A stretch of 64,000 nt of DNA from Apostichopus japonicus (Eukaryota > Echinodermata > Holothuroidea > Aspidochirotida > Stichopodidae): positions 7,157,501-7,221,500 of the forward strand of contig NC_092578.1 of assembly GCF_037975245.1 (NCBI RefSeq), in the 5' to 3' direction. A model generated the notes under the pieces. It did not search any database. It worked only from the letters and a program-made list of their open reading frames with translations, and had not been told where the DNA came from. Positions 1 to 11,881 of the stretch are shown here, piece by piece. The first letter of the stretch is position 1. Every line of letters starts with the position of its first letter. The translations under genes and the position numbers were made by a program.

Positions 1-724
1 TCTTGATTAAATCCCTCAAGAAGATGGCCAAGGAAAAGGAGAACTTTACAACACGTTAAAGAAGGTCTGATACTTAGCCAAAGGCATTGTCATCAAATCG
101 TGGTGAAGATATACAACAAAGTAAAAAATCCTACCCGTAGCATAATTACTTAAAAACTTAAAATACTAAGTTCATCATGGAACATAAATAATTTGGCAGT
201 TGAAAGCATGTATATACAGTATCTACCTGTTAATTGCACTACATAATAATGGCTGTTATTATAAAAGCAAATGACACATGACCCCATCTTTACCTTAAAC
301 AGATTAATAGACCTAGATGCTTACCAAAAACCATTCATCTCAAAATTGCTTTGAATAGTTTGCTTCGATTCCATGGTAGCAGAGCTTAGAAGTCATCATT
401 TATGCCCCCCCCCCTAAAAATATGGATTATTCTGGCTGTGTATATAGTACAAGTAATTTATTGTCACTGTCGCGGTTAAGACCGGATCAAGTCTTAACCT
501 AGCAGATATATGCCAGACTCTAGATGTCCCTCAAGTGGATAAAAAAGCAAACATTTCACTTTGCTTTTTGAGAATATCTGTCCTTCAAATTGCCTATATC
601 TATAATTTAGATTAATTATGACTTGAGTGATGGTCTGCCTCTGTTTTATGTAATAGTCAAATACCAGGATGTTTCAGTCATCCTTTTGATTCTCTCTCCA
701 CATCTCTCTCTTTCAAACTCTCAG
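1..724 (+). other. Upstream intron (or 5' flank) of the Epac gene
   Basis: No exon, RNA gene or intact mobile element was found here. The stretch is AT-rich with a C9 run near 406-414. Positions 680-724 form the pyrimidine-rich tract and acceptor of the DEP exon. No recognisable CNB-A coding sequence (the N-terminal domain of EPAC2) is visible in any frame. Confidence 0.5.
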
Positions 725-959
725 ATGTCGATCAAGAAGCTGCATCATGCTGGCTTTGTGCTGCGAACGCTGATCTTGGACCGGTCACCAAATCTGATAA
801 GTGACCATAAAGTGGGTCCCAGAACCTTCCGTAGATGTATGGTCGGCTCGGAGATGGTGGACTGGATTCTCCAGCAAAGCCCGGCTTCCATCATTAAGTG
901 TCGTCTTCATGCTGTCGGGATGTGGCAGGCCTTGCTAGAGGAAAACGCTCTCTCTCATG
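725..959 (+). CDS. RAPGEF4: Epac exon A: DEP domain
   Basis: Encodes residues 1-78 plus the first base of a Val codon. The frame shows the EPAC DEP signature: AGFVLRTLI, then a basic stretch, RTFRRCMVGSEMVDWILQQ and HAVGMWQALLEE. In the Epac family the DEP domain binds phosphatidic acid and anchors the active protein at the plasma membrane. A pyrimidine-rich tract and CAG end at 724, and the donor GTAATT starts at 960. The exon enters in phase 0 and leaves in phase 1. The first codon after the acceptor is ATG, so a shorter isoform could start here, but the strong acceptor argues for an internal exon. The frame continues open past the donor into simple (TGTA) repeat, which is intron. Confidence 0.92.
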
Positions 960-1334
960 GTAATTTATTGTATGTATGTATGCGTGTATGCGTGTCAGTA
1001 TGCGTGCGTGTGTTTATGTATGTGTGTATATATGTATGTATGTATTTTAGATCCTCCTGCAAGCAGGAACTCTCGAAGAAGCCTCATTGGCTTATCAAAG
1101 CCGCAAGCTGACAAAGTCAGTCTCTTACATTCATATTTAACGTCCATGATTATGAATTGTCAATGGCCAACAACTCTGTAACTGGATGACATACATTAAT
1201 CTTGGAGTGACTCGAACTGAGTAATTTATTGAAACAGAATTTCAGGAAGATACATTGAGTGATATTGCTCTCTATTTGCTTTTGTTTTTCTCGGTCTTTC
1301 ATATCTGTCATGATTGTTTTGCATTTGACTGACC

Positions 1335-1559
1335 CAGTGGCATACACAATGTTTCTAAGGGTGAGGGGGGGGTTAGGGGATGGGGCAAATTCTACTTTTC
1401 AACCTATTTAGGTAGGGGGTATAGGGGGAGTGGGTAGCGGTGTGCACCCGTAGCAGTAGTCTCATTCTTCCCAGGCTGAACAGGAAAAAATACCCTGACT
1501 GAAACCTGACTGGGGCAATCGTTCTCCCCCCCCCTCGTCCCCTTTTGTGCACCCCACTA
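1335..1559. mobile_element. Decayed hAT-like MITE
   Basis: The left end CAGTGGCATACACAATG and the reverse complement of the right end (TAGTGGGGTGCACAA) match at about 11 of 15 positions. Flanking octamers GACTGACC and AATTGACC agree at 6 of 8, consistent with an old 8-bp target duplication. The interior is short and rich in G and C runs with no coding capacity. The assignment depends on the termini only. Confidence 0.45.
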
Positions 1560-1700
1560 AATTGACCAGTATACTCTGTGAGGACTCATCAGTCTAGCTA
1601 TAAGAAGTAGGTTGAATATGTATAAGCCGAGACCAACCAGAGCTGCGTTGAAAGTTTCTCTGTTTATTTCATCCTTCAATAAATAGTTAAAGCAGGAAGC

Positions 1701-2740
1701 ATATGCCGAAACCTAGAGTCCATATGCCAAAACCTATAGTCGATATGCCAATACCTATAGCCGATATGCCAAAACCTAGAGTCAATATGCCGAAACCTAG
1801 AGTCAATACGCCGAAACCTAGAGTCAATACGCCGAAACCTAGAGTCAATACGCCGAAACCTAGAGTCAATACGCCGAAACCTAGAGTCAATACGTCGAAA
1901 CCTAGAGTCAATACGCCAAAACCTAGAGTCAATACGCCGAAACCTAGAGTCAATACACCGAAACCTAGAGTCCATATGCAGAAACCTAGAGTTGACATGC
2001 CAAACCTAAATTCAATACGCCAAAACCTAGAGTCAATACGCCGAGACCTAGAGTCAATAGCCGAAACCTAGAGTCAATACGCCGAAACCTAGAGTCAATA
2101 CGCCGAAACCTAGAGTCAATACGCCGAAACCTAGAGTCAATATGCCAAAACCTAGAGTCAATACGCCGAAACCTAGAGTCAATACGCCGAAACCTAGAGT
2201 CAATAGCCGAAACCTAGAGTCAATACGCCGAAACCTAGAGTCCATATGCAGAAACCTAGAGTTGACATGCCAAACCTAAATTCAATACGCCAAAACCTAG
2301 AGTCAATATGCCAAAACCTAGAGTCAATACGCTGAAACCTAGAGTCAATAGCCGAAACCTAGAGTCCATAGCCGAAACCTAGAGTCCATATGCAGAAACC
2401 TAGAGTTGACATGCCAAACCTAGAGTCAATACGCCAAAACCTAGAGTCAATATGCCAAAACCTAGAGTCAATAGCAGAAACCTAGAGTCCATATGCAGAA
2501 ACCTAGATTTGACATGCCAAACCTAGAGTCAATACGCCAAAACCTAGAGTCAATATGCCAAAACCTAGAGTCAATAGCAGAAACCTAGAGTCCATATGCA
2601 GAAACCTAGAGTTGACATGCCAAAACCTAGAGTCGATATGCCGAAACCTAGAGTCGATATGTCGAAACCTAGAGTCGATGTGCCGAAACCTATAGTCGAT
2701 ATGCCAAAACCTAGAGTCGATATGCCGGAACCTAGAGTCA
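1701..2740. repeat. 21-bp minisatellite, about 50 copies
   Basis: The unit is close to CCGAAACCTAGAGTCAATA plus CG, repeated for about 1.04 kb. Some units lack one base (AGCCGAAACC) and so shift frame. A marker phrase (CATATGCAGAAACC, then GTTGACATGCC) recurs near 1972, 2242, 2387, 2489 and 2592, showing higher-order duplication; the last three are spaced about 103 bp. Because 21 is a multiple of three, both strands have long open frames (e.g. repeated PKPRVNT on the + strand). These frames are by-products of the array. Confidence 0.95.
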
Positions 2741-4332
2741 GTCAGTGGGGTTTTGCCTCCGTAGAGCTGAGTAGCTGTTACCGTATGTGATACTCACCTG
2801 ACGTAACAGTTACAGTCTCAATTAAAAGCAGACTGGAGTTTGAGAGTCTATGGACAAGTTGTTTGGTTTTGTGGCCCAGGCTCTTGTCTTGGGTGACTTT
2901 TCTTTAAAACGTATCTTTAATATGCTAATTGGTTATTCCTATCAGGATTACCTCAAGTGGGTTAACACGTGATTGGCAAAGCACTTAAGCATGCCAGACT
3001 GAACAACGTTTACACTGTGAAAGACTGTCACTGGCTTACCGAATGGAAGCATGGTGATACTTGATTAGTCTGTCGAACAGGTCACCATGAAAATGTCTGA
3101 AATGGTGTCCAGCTTGTGTCAGATGTTCTACTTTGAAAGTGAAAAACTCATGAATAAGTTGGCAATGTTCTACAAAGATTAAAAGATAACGTTACATAAA
3201 TAACAGAAAAGTGTCTGTGCGGTAGCTATCAGGCTTACAATTCCAAGTAACTGATATTCATATATTGTAAAGTATGAAACTGATGAATCCTATATTGAGA
3301 TAATAATATTAAAACTTACAAACCCCCCCTTCACTCCCCCCCCCCCAAAAAGAAAATGGAGGACTAAAATAATACATGTTCTGTTTACAAGCATTGGTTC
3401 AGCAGCAGTTTTTCATTCATTATGTTACCATGCATGTGTAGTTACAATGTTATTCTAATACGAATGCCACCGTCTTATAATTTTTATCCAAAATTTAAAT
3501 TGTCTGTTCTGTAGGCAAAGTTAACTTGAATCATGAGATAAATCATCCTAAAATACCAAAGGAGATAAAATAGCCATTCTGTGTTGAGAGAAATTGTTAG
3601 TTAAAATGAAACTCCCACCGAATCTTACCAGTTTTAAATACGATTTCCTGCGATTATCGTTACTCCTTTAAAGTCATGAATGAGTAATGCCCGAATTTTC
3701 GCGAGATGTATAAACCCTAAACCAGCTCGTCAGGAAGTGACTTTGATATGTCAAGTGCTGTCTTGGAGGTGTCAGTCAACATGATATACAGGGGAGCGGG
3801 AGTCTGGCGGTAGGATTACAAAATAATTTACAAAAGTGCTGTAAGACTGTATCGTCCGATAGAAGGCTACGAGAGAGAGGAGGAATGGATTGTAGGGAAA
3901 AAGATGGGGACTCGAACTGAAGAAATGTCAGCTGTTCATTGCCCATGAAATGTTGACACGGAATCTTACTTCTAAGCCATTTCGTCATGTGCAATAGTTG
4001 TATATATATCTCGCTCTATTCGTAACCCAGGGATGAATTATAAAATATATTGGCAGATGAGGCAAAAGCCTAGGGGACCCCCGACGGTCAAGGGGCTCCA
4101 AATGTTGAGGAAGGCAAAACATCCCAATATTTTCTTTCTCAGTAGTGCCTTTAATACTTTCTGGGAGTTGGGGAGGGGGATAGGGGGCAAGCATATGGTG
4201 CCTTAGGACCCCAAGAGGGAGAATCATATTTGGGTATGGGGTGGTGATCTTTATTGCCTCTGATCGGGAAAAGAAACATAACTCTTATTGATGAAACACT
4301 ACCCGAGCTCTGCAATAACTCTTCTTCATCAG

Positions 4333-4516
4333 TCGGTAGAGAGCTGCCGTTTGCCGACAACCACCAGCTGTATCGCTTCCAAGAGGACCACCTGGGACTA
4401 GAGAGCCAGCCTAATCCGGTAGAGGTCCAAAGGGCCGAAGAGGACTGGATGGATACTCTGAGCTTCCTCACCAAAATTTGCTCCGATGCTCTGATGAGAT
4501 TGATCTTAAAAAAGCC
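4333..4516 (+). CDS. RAPGEF4: Epac exon B: DEP end and DEP-CNB linker
   Basis: Encodes residues 79-139, with both edge codons split. The frame reads VGRELPFADNHQLYRF, which aligns residue for residue with the end of the EPAC2 DEP domain. An acidic linker follows and then DALMRLILKKP, matching the MRMILRKP segment before CNB-B. The acceptor is TTCTTCATCAG at 4332, entering in phase 1 (the G of Val comes from exon A). The donor is GTAAGT at 4517 and leaves in phase 2 (CC of a Pro codon). The open frame upstream of 4333 is intron, because homology begins exactly at the acceptor. Confidence 0.93.
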
Positions 4517-6514
4517 GTAAGTATTAAACACTCGAACAACAGCCGGTGCACGTTCTTTATTATCTTGATCGAGAGAATGTTTGTAAACTCTTGTCACAAA
4601 TTGTGGTAGTCGTTAGTGAGCAAGTTTATCGTAGCGAATGGTCTGCCCTGGTTAACAACCGGTGACTGCAAACTGCTGGTTTGGGGGGGGAGGGGGAGGG
4701 GCCGTTATAAGGTGCAGTAAGTCTCCTCGCAAAGGGTGTTATGTGCTGGACTCAAATATTTGGGCCATTTTCTCCTTCCAGCTTTAAAGTGGTAGCATTT
4801 ATATTAATCTGTTGCATCTTGTGTCTCAGAGTTGTATCAGTGGTACCAAGCATAATCATGTACCATAGAGGACATTCCATCTTCTAGCAAGGATAATGTC
4901 GTAAACACCTCCTCTTTAATATCAGAATGGATGTTTTGATACATCCGAACTAATTTGATTCTGCATGTATTTGGATGTAGACAACATGATCGTAAGACAG
5001 GGAGCTTTTAAATTGTAAAATGTATTTAATGCCACTCCCTATTTCCTTAAGCCACAGCTTAAGTACGCAAGGTTTACTTTTTTTGTGAACCAATTTGGCA
5101 TCAGTATTAGATTAGGTGGGATTGGAGTTCGGTATATTGCATGATGAATTCGGTAAGTCCTATGCCAATACTGTACGTGGTTGTATTGATACTACATTAT
5201 CCCTGTAAGCTGAAATCTTCAATATTTTGAAAAGGAAAAAAAGAACCGACCTTTCACGAACCTCAAATCGTGTCATGCCGGAAGATGAAGGTACCCGTCC
5301 ATTTTTTGTCAATAATTTAGAATTTCAATGCATGATTTATTTGCAGTTTTAATATTAACTGGTGACCTATACCATGTTAGACTTTAACAAGCAACAGTAG
5401 TAGTGTAGCCATCCTTAAGGGCGGGGGGGGGGTGGGGGGAGGAAGGGGAGAAATAACTGAGGTGAGCCATATGATAATAAACAATGGTGGTAGTCTTGCA
5501 AAGACAATTTTATTTCTCTGTTTCAGTTGGTGTGACTTTTAAAGCAGTTTTTTGCAAACTGTGAAAATTACAATGGAGATTGAGCAAGAACAAGATAAAA
5601 ACACTACTATTTTGAATTTGTAAACAAATCTACAATTTGCCCTAAGCAGTTGCTTCTTGAAATTTCAAACTCTTTTCTTTCTGAGACAGCTTTTTAGAAA
5701 GTGTACACAGGACAAGCAAAATTTATCGCGGGGAAATTTTTTCTAATGAACATCGACTTTGGCACTATTATTCATGGGGGCCTCGACATGGGCAGACATG
5801 TTCATTCGGGAATGGAGCTGTCGGTAATAGCAATCGAAGGGGTAGAAAAAGACACGTCATTTTGCCGAATTTAGAAATAATTAAGGTGTTTTGAAAGTGA
5901 ACAGTTTGAAAGGTCTTAGAGAATCAGATGAGGTGGTCATTGACATTTAGAGCAAGACAGATTCCGTTCTTTTATATTTGGGGGGGGGGGGGGGGGTTGG
6001 TTCCTTTGGAGTTGTGAGTTTGATCAAAGGTTTTTGGAGCATTACAATGAGTAGAAATGTAAAAAGAGATATGAACGCCGGGAAAAATCACTCATAGAGA
6101 AATTGTATGATCGATGATATATGATGTATGATATTTGTGGAAGTACATTTGTTTTTGAAGGAGATTAACAGGATCTTTTACTGTCAAAAGGCATGGATGC
6201 TGTATTAGCTATTACGATCATTATGAATGTTATTTTGAGCAACGTTTGATGAAACAACCCAATGAGGTCTAGCCAGCTTTGCGTGTAAGATTAAGGGGTA
6301 TAAATATTTCCATTGTATTCACTTTTGAAGCTGGCTACCAAATACTTGCTCCCTTTTTTTCATCCTTTGGAGAAAAGATTAACATTTCATGGATTTTTAA
6401 GAGAACCTCCCTCAAATTTCTGGAGTAAATCTAGTCAAAAGTGGAATATGCATGGCAACCGTGCTTGTTAAACTGTAAAATGTGTTAATTTCCAATATTG
6501 TCCGATGTAGTAAA

Positions 6515-6840
6515 GTAAAGTAAAATTTATTGATATTCATCATAAAATGACAATATAATAAAATGGACTACAGCATCTCAAAAATAGGTTAAAAGAAGTT
6601 ATCTATGTATCATACAATTTCAAAGTCTTAATACTTCTAGGTAAAAATGATCGCCTAAACCGTTCTGTCCGCATACGTGGGATCGTGTAAAATCTACGTG
6701 GTTTCATGTAAAAATCAAAGAGAGGGTGATCGGAATCCTCGACTATAGAAGAAGCACACTGACATATTATACGATCAATAAAATCATCCGTGATGGTAGA
6801 ATACAACTTGATGTAGTGTTTAGTTGTAGAACTTTCTTTT
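6515..6840 (-). mobile_element. 3' end of a decayed non-LTR retrotransposon
   Basis: On the minus strand a short frame (6806 to 6603) ends with DHPLFDFYMKPRRF, then RMRTERFRRSFLPRSIKTL and a stop. This resembles the C-terminal tail of CR1/L2/Jockey-type reverse-transcriptase ORFs, which typically end in a His-Pro-Leu, Gly/Arg-Arg, R-T-x-R-x-x-x-SF-P-x-x-x-x-L pattern. After the stop come AATAAA near 6525 and a (TTTAC)n-like tail. Only the last ~70 codons remain, so the element is 5' truncated and dead. The family is inferred by pattern, not by search. Confidence 0.5.
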
Positions 6841-7738
6841 AAAGCACATTACAAAATATATATTCAAACTCCATTAAACTAATACACAGACTACACTACT
6901 GACTTAGTGCAGATAAGCATCATTTTCAGGCCAGTTCAAGTCCTGTCTTTGCATGCATGCGAAGGAAAGTGGAAAATGTCTCTCCTTAAAACTAAAATGG
7001 ACAAAAAGCTTTTTTGCTTAGCTGCTCGAGGAAGCAGGGAACCAGTTGAATCTCTAACAAAATCAGTAAAATGATGACGGTCGATTTATATCTCCTTTCG
7101 AAGCACTTAATGCGTATTATGAAATGAAATAACATTTGTCATAGATCAGTTTCAAACTCACAGACAAGTTAAAAACATTTTTGGTGGTCTCAATTGCATT
7201 TACTACAGTTCCTCTGTGTTGTCTCTACATTATCAAACGATATGGGGGGGGGGTAGGGGGGTATGTGCAATCAAACAAGATGCACTGTCAGTTTTTAAAC
7301 TCCTCAAATTTACTTCAGTTGCTTGTGTGAAAGGGTTTCATACTAGTGTGAACATATTATATTCTATTTGTGTGCAATTTCTCTAACATGGATCACAGAA
7401 CCCATGGGGTCAGTTTTTCACCAAATAATTGAAACAGAGGTTTGGGTCCTGGCAGCAACGATCACTTTAAGTAAGCAAACTAATACACTGTGATAGAGGT
7501 TAGCAGCCAATGTTATAGCATCTCCCAGATAATTGCTATTTTATCATCATTTAAAAACCCCCCATCCTGATCCCACAGTGGGGCTTTCCACTTGAATCTC
7601 ACCAGTGTATCCAAATCTCCAAAATCCACCAGCAGGGTTCTCCACCTAGACTCCAACAGCTTAAAGTTTTTTCCATGTGTCACGTTGATATTCTTACATG
7701 TGCTCAGGGAGGACATGACACAATAGATGACATTAGCC

Positions 7739-8038
7739 ATCCCTTCCTTCTCTCCCTTTCCCCTCCCCTGTTCCCTTCTCCCTCTCCCTTCCCATCTCCT
7801 ACCCCTCCCCTTCCCTCCCTCATCTCCCCTCTCCTCCCTCTACCCTTCTTACTGTCCCTTCCCTTCTCCTTCTCCCTCCCCCTCCCCTTCCCCTTCCCCC
7901 CTTCCCTTCCTCCTCCCATTCCACATCCCCTTCTCCCTTCCCTTCCCCTTCTCCCTTCCCCTTCCTCCTCCCCTTCCCCTCTTCCCTTTCCCTTCCTCCT
8001 CCCCTTCTCCTCTTCCTTCTCCCTCCCCCCTTCTCCAT
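7739..8038. repeat. Polypyrimidine (CCCTTCT)n tract
   Basis: About 300 bp of almost pure C/T on the + strand, built from CCCTTCTCCCTTCCC-like words. Several long frames on both strands overlap it, but all translate to low-complexity Pro/Ser/Leu or Gly/Arg/Glu strings and are not genes. Confidence 0.9.
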
Positions 8039-8641
8039 TGTTTAGAATAGTTTGACAGCTTTGTATATGCAACCCATTCAAAACCAATAGTGTGTTTTCA
8101 AGTTTCACAGCTTGTTTACATCTTCCAGACTGTTTTGATGGTTTTTGATGATAAAGATGCTTGCTGCTGTGCATGAAAGTTTAGTTCTGTCTTCTTCCAT
8201 CCTACTCTAGTTACTCTCACATCATCCAGATATCTCCTGGAAAGAAACACCTCAAGTGAACTCCTCGTCTGCCTGTTAATTAAAGCAACTATTTGTGCTG
8301 ATTTTGGTCAATTTTCTGATACATTTCCTTACCGATGGCACATAAATGCAGATCATAAGCTTCAACTTTCTGGTTTAAAAGTTTTGTTTTCAAACAATGA
8401 TTAAAAGTAGTAAAACAAGATTTTACAAATGTCTGATTTTCTTTTAAATGGAATGATAGATTTTAATTTGACTCTCCAATCGCAAATGAAATCAACAAAG
8501 GGCACTGTCAGTTGGTCCTATTTAGTTGATCAAAACTTAACATGGTGATATAAGGTTTTAGTACTGTAGAAATGGGATCACCAGCAGTAGCATATAGTGG
8601 TAGCATGACTTGATCACCATAATTTTTGTCGGTAATATATA

Positions 8642-9005
8642 CAGGGGCGTCGGAGCCGGTACGGCAGGTCCGGCGAACGCCGGACCAATATTCATGGCGC
8701 AAAAAAAAAACCAAAAAAAAAAAGTAGGACTAAGATAAACAAAATGGCAAAAAATAAAGAACCAAAATGAAACAAGCAAGTAGGCTAAATGTGACTACTC
8801 TGGCATGGCAGGGGTCTTGTCAGCTCGGGAAGTGCCATTTCCTGTAATCTGGGAAGCATTTTTTCAAAATTGTCTCCATTACGCTACGCGCCAACCATGG
8901 TGGTGCGTAGCGTAGTTTGACCTACCAAACGTCGCCCCGATAATTATGATAGATGGCCACACTCTGATCTGCCGTACTAATCCCAAATAGCTTCCGACGC
9001 CCCTG
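8642..9005. mobile_element. hAT-like MITE with 13-bp TIR
   Basis: It begins CAGGGGCGTCGGA and ends with the exact inverse TCCGACGCCCCTG. The flanks are TA-rich and do not show a clean 8-bp duplication (AATATATA versus ATATAATA). The interior carries A-runs near 8700-8722 and, in reverse orientation at about 8820-8930, the palindromic core module (GCTACGCGCCAACC then GGTGCGTAGCG) shared with the elements at 11446, 18843 and 33107. There is no transposase coding capacity. Confidence 0.75.
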
Positions 9006-10387
9006 ATATAATAATATGAAGAAAATATCGCTATACATTTCTCAGAATATCCTGGCCTAATAACCGGTTTCAAAAGCACCTCAACTTATGTTTCTAAAAT
9101 TTGGTTTTCGTTCGGCAAAAGTGCACGGTTAGAACTTTGAGTAAATCACCCACCAGGGGGCTTCTGCATACGTGTTTGCATGCTTGTGAGGGCTTCAATT
9201 TCATCAATCTGATCAAGTTAATTTGCTCCAGATATTTGTGACAGCGCCCTCAACTAAAGCACTGGAGAACCCCATTGTCTACTGTCTGGGTTACAACAAA
9301 TTTAGAAATCAATGGATTAATTAAATTACTGCATAACTCATCAAAATTAAATTTGCCAACAAAAAAAAATCTTTTGCTTTTTGCATCTGTGTTGTAGCTG
9401 CAGCTTTTCTAATAATCAGTAATAAATTAGGCACAATGTCAAAGGGAATGCTGCAGCAGCTGCATCATCCCCTGCAGCAAGGCTGCATCAATACTCAAAC
9501 AGTAGAGAGTATCTTGACAGACCAGCAGTGCCTATTGTATGTTACTGCAGTGCTTATTGTGTGAAACTTCACACAAGCTGCAAGAGATTACATCCTATGC
9601 AGCCTGGCTGCAGGATGCTGCAGCCCCCTCCTCAGCTTCTCCATTGCCACTTGCCTGCTCCTAGTGACTAAGTAAATCCCTTACTACCACTTGCTGCCAT
9701 TTGCTGCCATCTCTATGGCAACTCGGCTGCCCCAAATCAGTGAGTTATTAATGCGTTTCATCCAGTGCAGACGTTTTGTGTGCCACGTCCAACTTAATGG
9801 AAATGATTGCCTTATTATCATTTGGAAACCTTTGGTCTAATTTTATCATTCTGATGGAATATTTTTTGTGGACTAAACTAACAAATTATTGCTGTTCAGC
9901 TGGGCAATACCTGTTCTATTTACATTTAACCATCAAGTGTATTACAAATATTGCAGTAAAACTTCAACCCACAAAAAGGAGCTTTAAATTTTGTCCAGTC
10001 AGTTTGGGTTCAAAAATTTCTTTCATTATATTATGATATTTTGGCCAGGTTTAATATCAGTTTTAATATCAGTTGGCACTCAAGCAGTAGGGTACTGAGA
10101 GCAGCATCAGCTATATGGCATGTTGACAGATAAAGTCACCCATCACTGGCTGCTCTGTGCGCTGTTACACTTCAGTACATAAGATCTCTACTATATTTGC
10201 CTGATTGATCACTGTGGCCTTGGTATTATTTATTTCCTCAAAAACTGTTTAATATCCAAATTGGTTAAATTGCCACTGGTTTAGAGCTCTCTGATGGTGT
10301 TGGTAGTGTAAATGGATGGGAATGAGAACAGGAATGAGAATGGAATGATAAACTGCATTGGAGATATTATCGAATAGGTGAAGAATT

Positions 10388-10552
10388 GCTCTCCCCCACC
10401 ACTCTCCCCACCCCTGTCCCCACCCCTGTCCCCACACCTCTCCCCACACCTCTCCCAACCCATCTCTCCCACCTCTCTCCTCACCCCTCTCCCCACCTCT
10501 CTCCCCTACTTCCACCCCACCTCTTCCCCACCTCTCCCCACACCTCTCCCTT
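10388..10552. repeat. CCCCACCTCT-type pyrimidine tandem repeat
   Basis: Repeats of CTCCCCACCCCTGTCCCCA and CTCCCCACACCTCT words over about 165 bp. Frames through it are Pro/Thr/Ser or Gly/Glu/Arg low complexity and are not genes. Confidence 0.9.
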
Positions 10553-11445
10553 CTTGATTTCATCATTGCCCTCATTTTTTGGTGAGAAATGTTCAGCTAG
10601 GCCAAGTTATTGCGCGAAATGGTATAAATAGTAACATTACAAATTGGCCATAAAAGCACATTTAATTAATATCCATTTTGAGCTTTTTGAAGGAAATTGT
10701 AACTCACATGGTTTATAGCTGCCCCCAAATAATTTATTCACTCAGTTGATAACCAGTGCACATTGGCGACTGAATTCCTCACCGCCCTGTTGGATATGTT
10801 GATGAATGTACGAAAGTAAAAAAATGAGTTTGTAAAAACCTTGCTCTCTTCACGTTTCCAAATTTTAACCTTTGACAAATTCTTGGGGGTTGGTTGAGAT
10901 GTTGAACACATGAATGGAAATCACATGAGTTAATTAAAAGAGCAAGTTGAATTTCAAAGAATGAAATTATTGGTCGATTGGTTACAAGAATAAAACAAAA
11001 AGTTTGATACTAATTCTTCTCACGTTTAAAAAGCACTCTCTCCGATATCAAGCATTTGCATTTATTTTTCAGTATAACTTCTCTACACATTTAAACATGC
11101 TCATACAGATAGCATATCGCAGGTTATGTTGCAAGAGCATCACAAGAGATGCTTAGAGTCTTTGAAAAAAGTCTCGTGGCCTTAGACAGAATATTAATGC
11201 CAGATGGGCTCGGGCCCAACCCCCCCCCCCATCTGATGGGACCCTCAAAATTGAAAGGCAAAAGAAAGAGATTTGGAAAGTGACCTAAAAACAATTTTAA
11301 CAAATGTCTGTATTAAACTATCGCTATGACAGATTATAGTGGAAGCTATAAATGGAATCACCAAGTACCCCCACTGGGCAAACAATGCAAACTCACAGAT
11401 ATGTAAGTGCCTACATTAATACCTATCACCTTGTTTACCTTAATA

Positions 11446-11881
11446 CAGGGTTGTCCAACCTTTTGATAAGGAGGGCCACCTCCTTATCATGATAATGGAG
11501 GGGCCGCATGAGCCTACAAGCTCCTGTGGCATATCCAGGGTTTCGTGCCAGAACGGCAAATTTCAGTGGCCCCGCTAGGGGTCTGTTAGGGGGTATGGGA
11601 AATGGAAGTTACTATACAAGCGGAGCGCCACCGTAGGTTGGCGCGTGGCGTGCAAGAAAAAAAATCGCCCAAAAGATCCCCAGATTGCAGGAAATGACAC
11701 TTCACAAGCCTTCTGATCTGTATCAAAACAATCTTCATATTGAGATATAATGATCTCTCAAATTTATCAAGAAAGAATTCCTGGGTAAAAGTACATTTGT
11801 AAATTAATGAAGTTGGCAGGCCGAATGGGACCTTGGGGCGGGCTGCACTGTGGCCCGCGGGCCGTAGGTTGGACAACCCTG
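11446..11881. mobile_element. hAT MITE with 16-bp TIR and perfect 8-bp TSD
   Basis: The left end CAGGGTTGTCCAACCT is repeated exactly, inverted, at the right end (AGGTTGGACAACCCTG). Both sides are flanked by CCTTAATA (11438-11445 and 11882-11889), a perfect 8-bp target-site duplication as made by hAT transposases. The element is 436 bp and non-coding. It contains the core module GCGGAGCGCCACC, three bases, GGTTGGCGCG (about 11619-11720), shared with three other elements in the window. Confidence 0.93.

Larger units (their letters stand above)
960..4332 (+). other. Intron A-B (3.4 kb, GT-AG)
   Basis: Starts GTAATT and ends in a pyrimidine-rich tract with TCAG at 4332. It contains a TGTA-rich simple repeat (about 963-1046), a decayed hAT-type element (1335-1559), a ~1 kb 21-bp minisatellite (1701-2740) and long C runs near 3325-3350. 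Positions 2750-4330 otherwise show nothing recognisable. A G+C-rich patch at 4040-4215 may be mobile-element remnant, but no termini could be paired. Confidence 0.8.

Noticed and set aside
1050-1110. Possible exon after TTTTAG at 1050, continuing the frame after the DEP exon
   Set aside because: The protein match continues exactly from 959 to 4333 with matching phase, and this stretch has no DEP similarity.
1676-2245. Long frames on both strands with repeated PKPRVNT or LGFGVLT peptides
   Set aside because: They exist only because the 21-bp minisatellite unit is a multiple of three. One-base unit variants shift the frame repeatedly, and nothing outside the array supports a gene.
7675-8174. 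Pro/Ser-rich and Gly/Arg/Glu-rich frames of up to 156 codons
   Set aside because: They are pure translations of a pyrimidine tract. The same applies to frames at 10249-10631, 16267-16866, 49646-49918 and 62642-62972.
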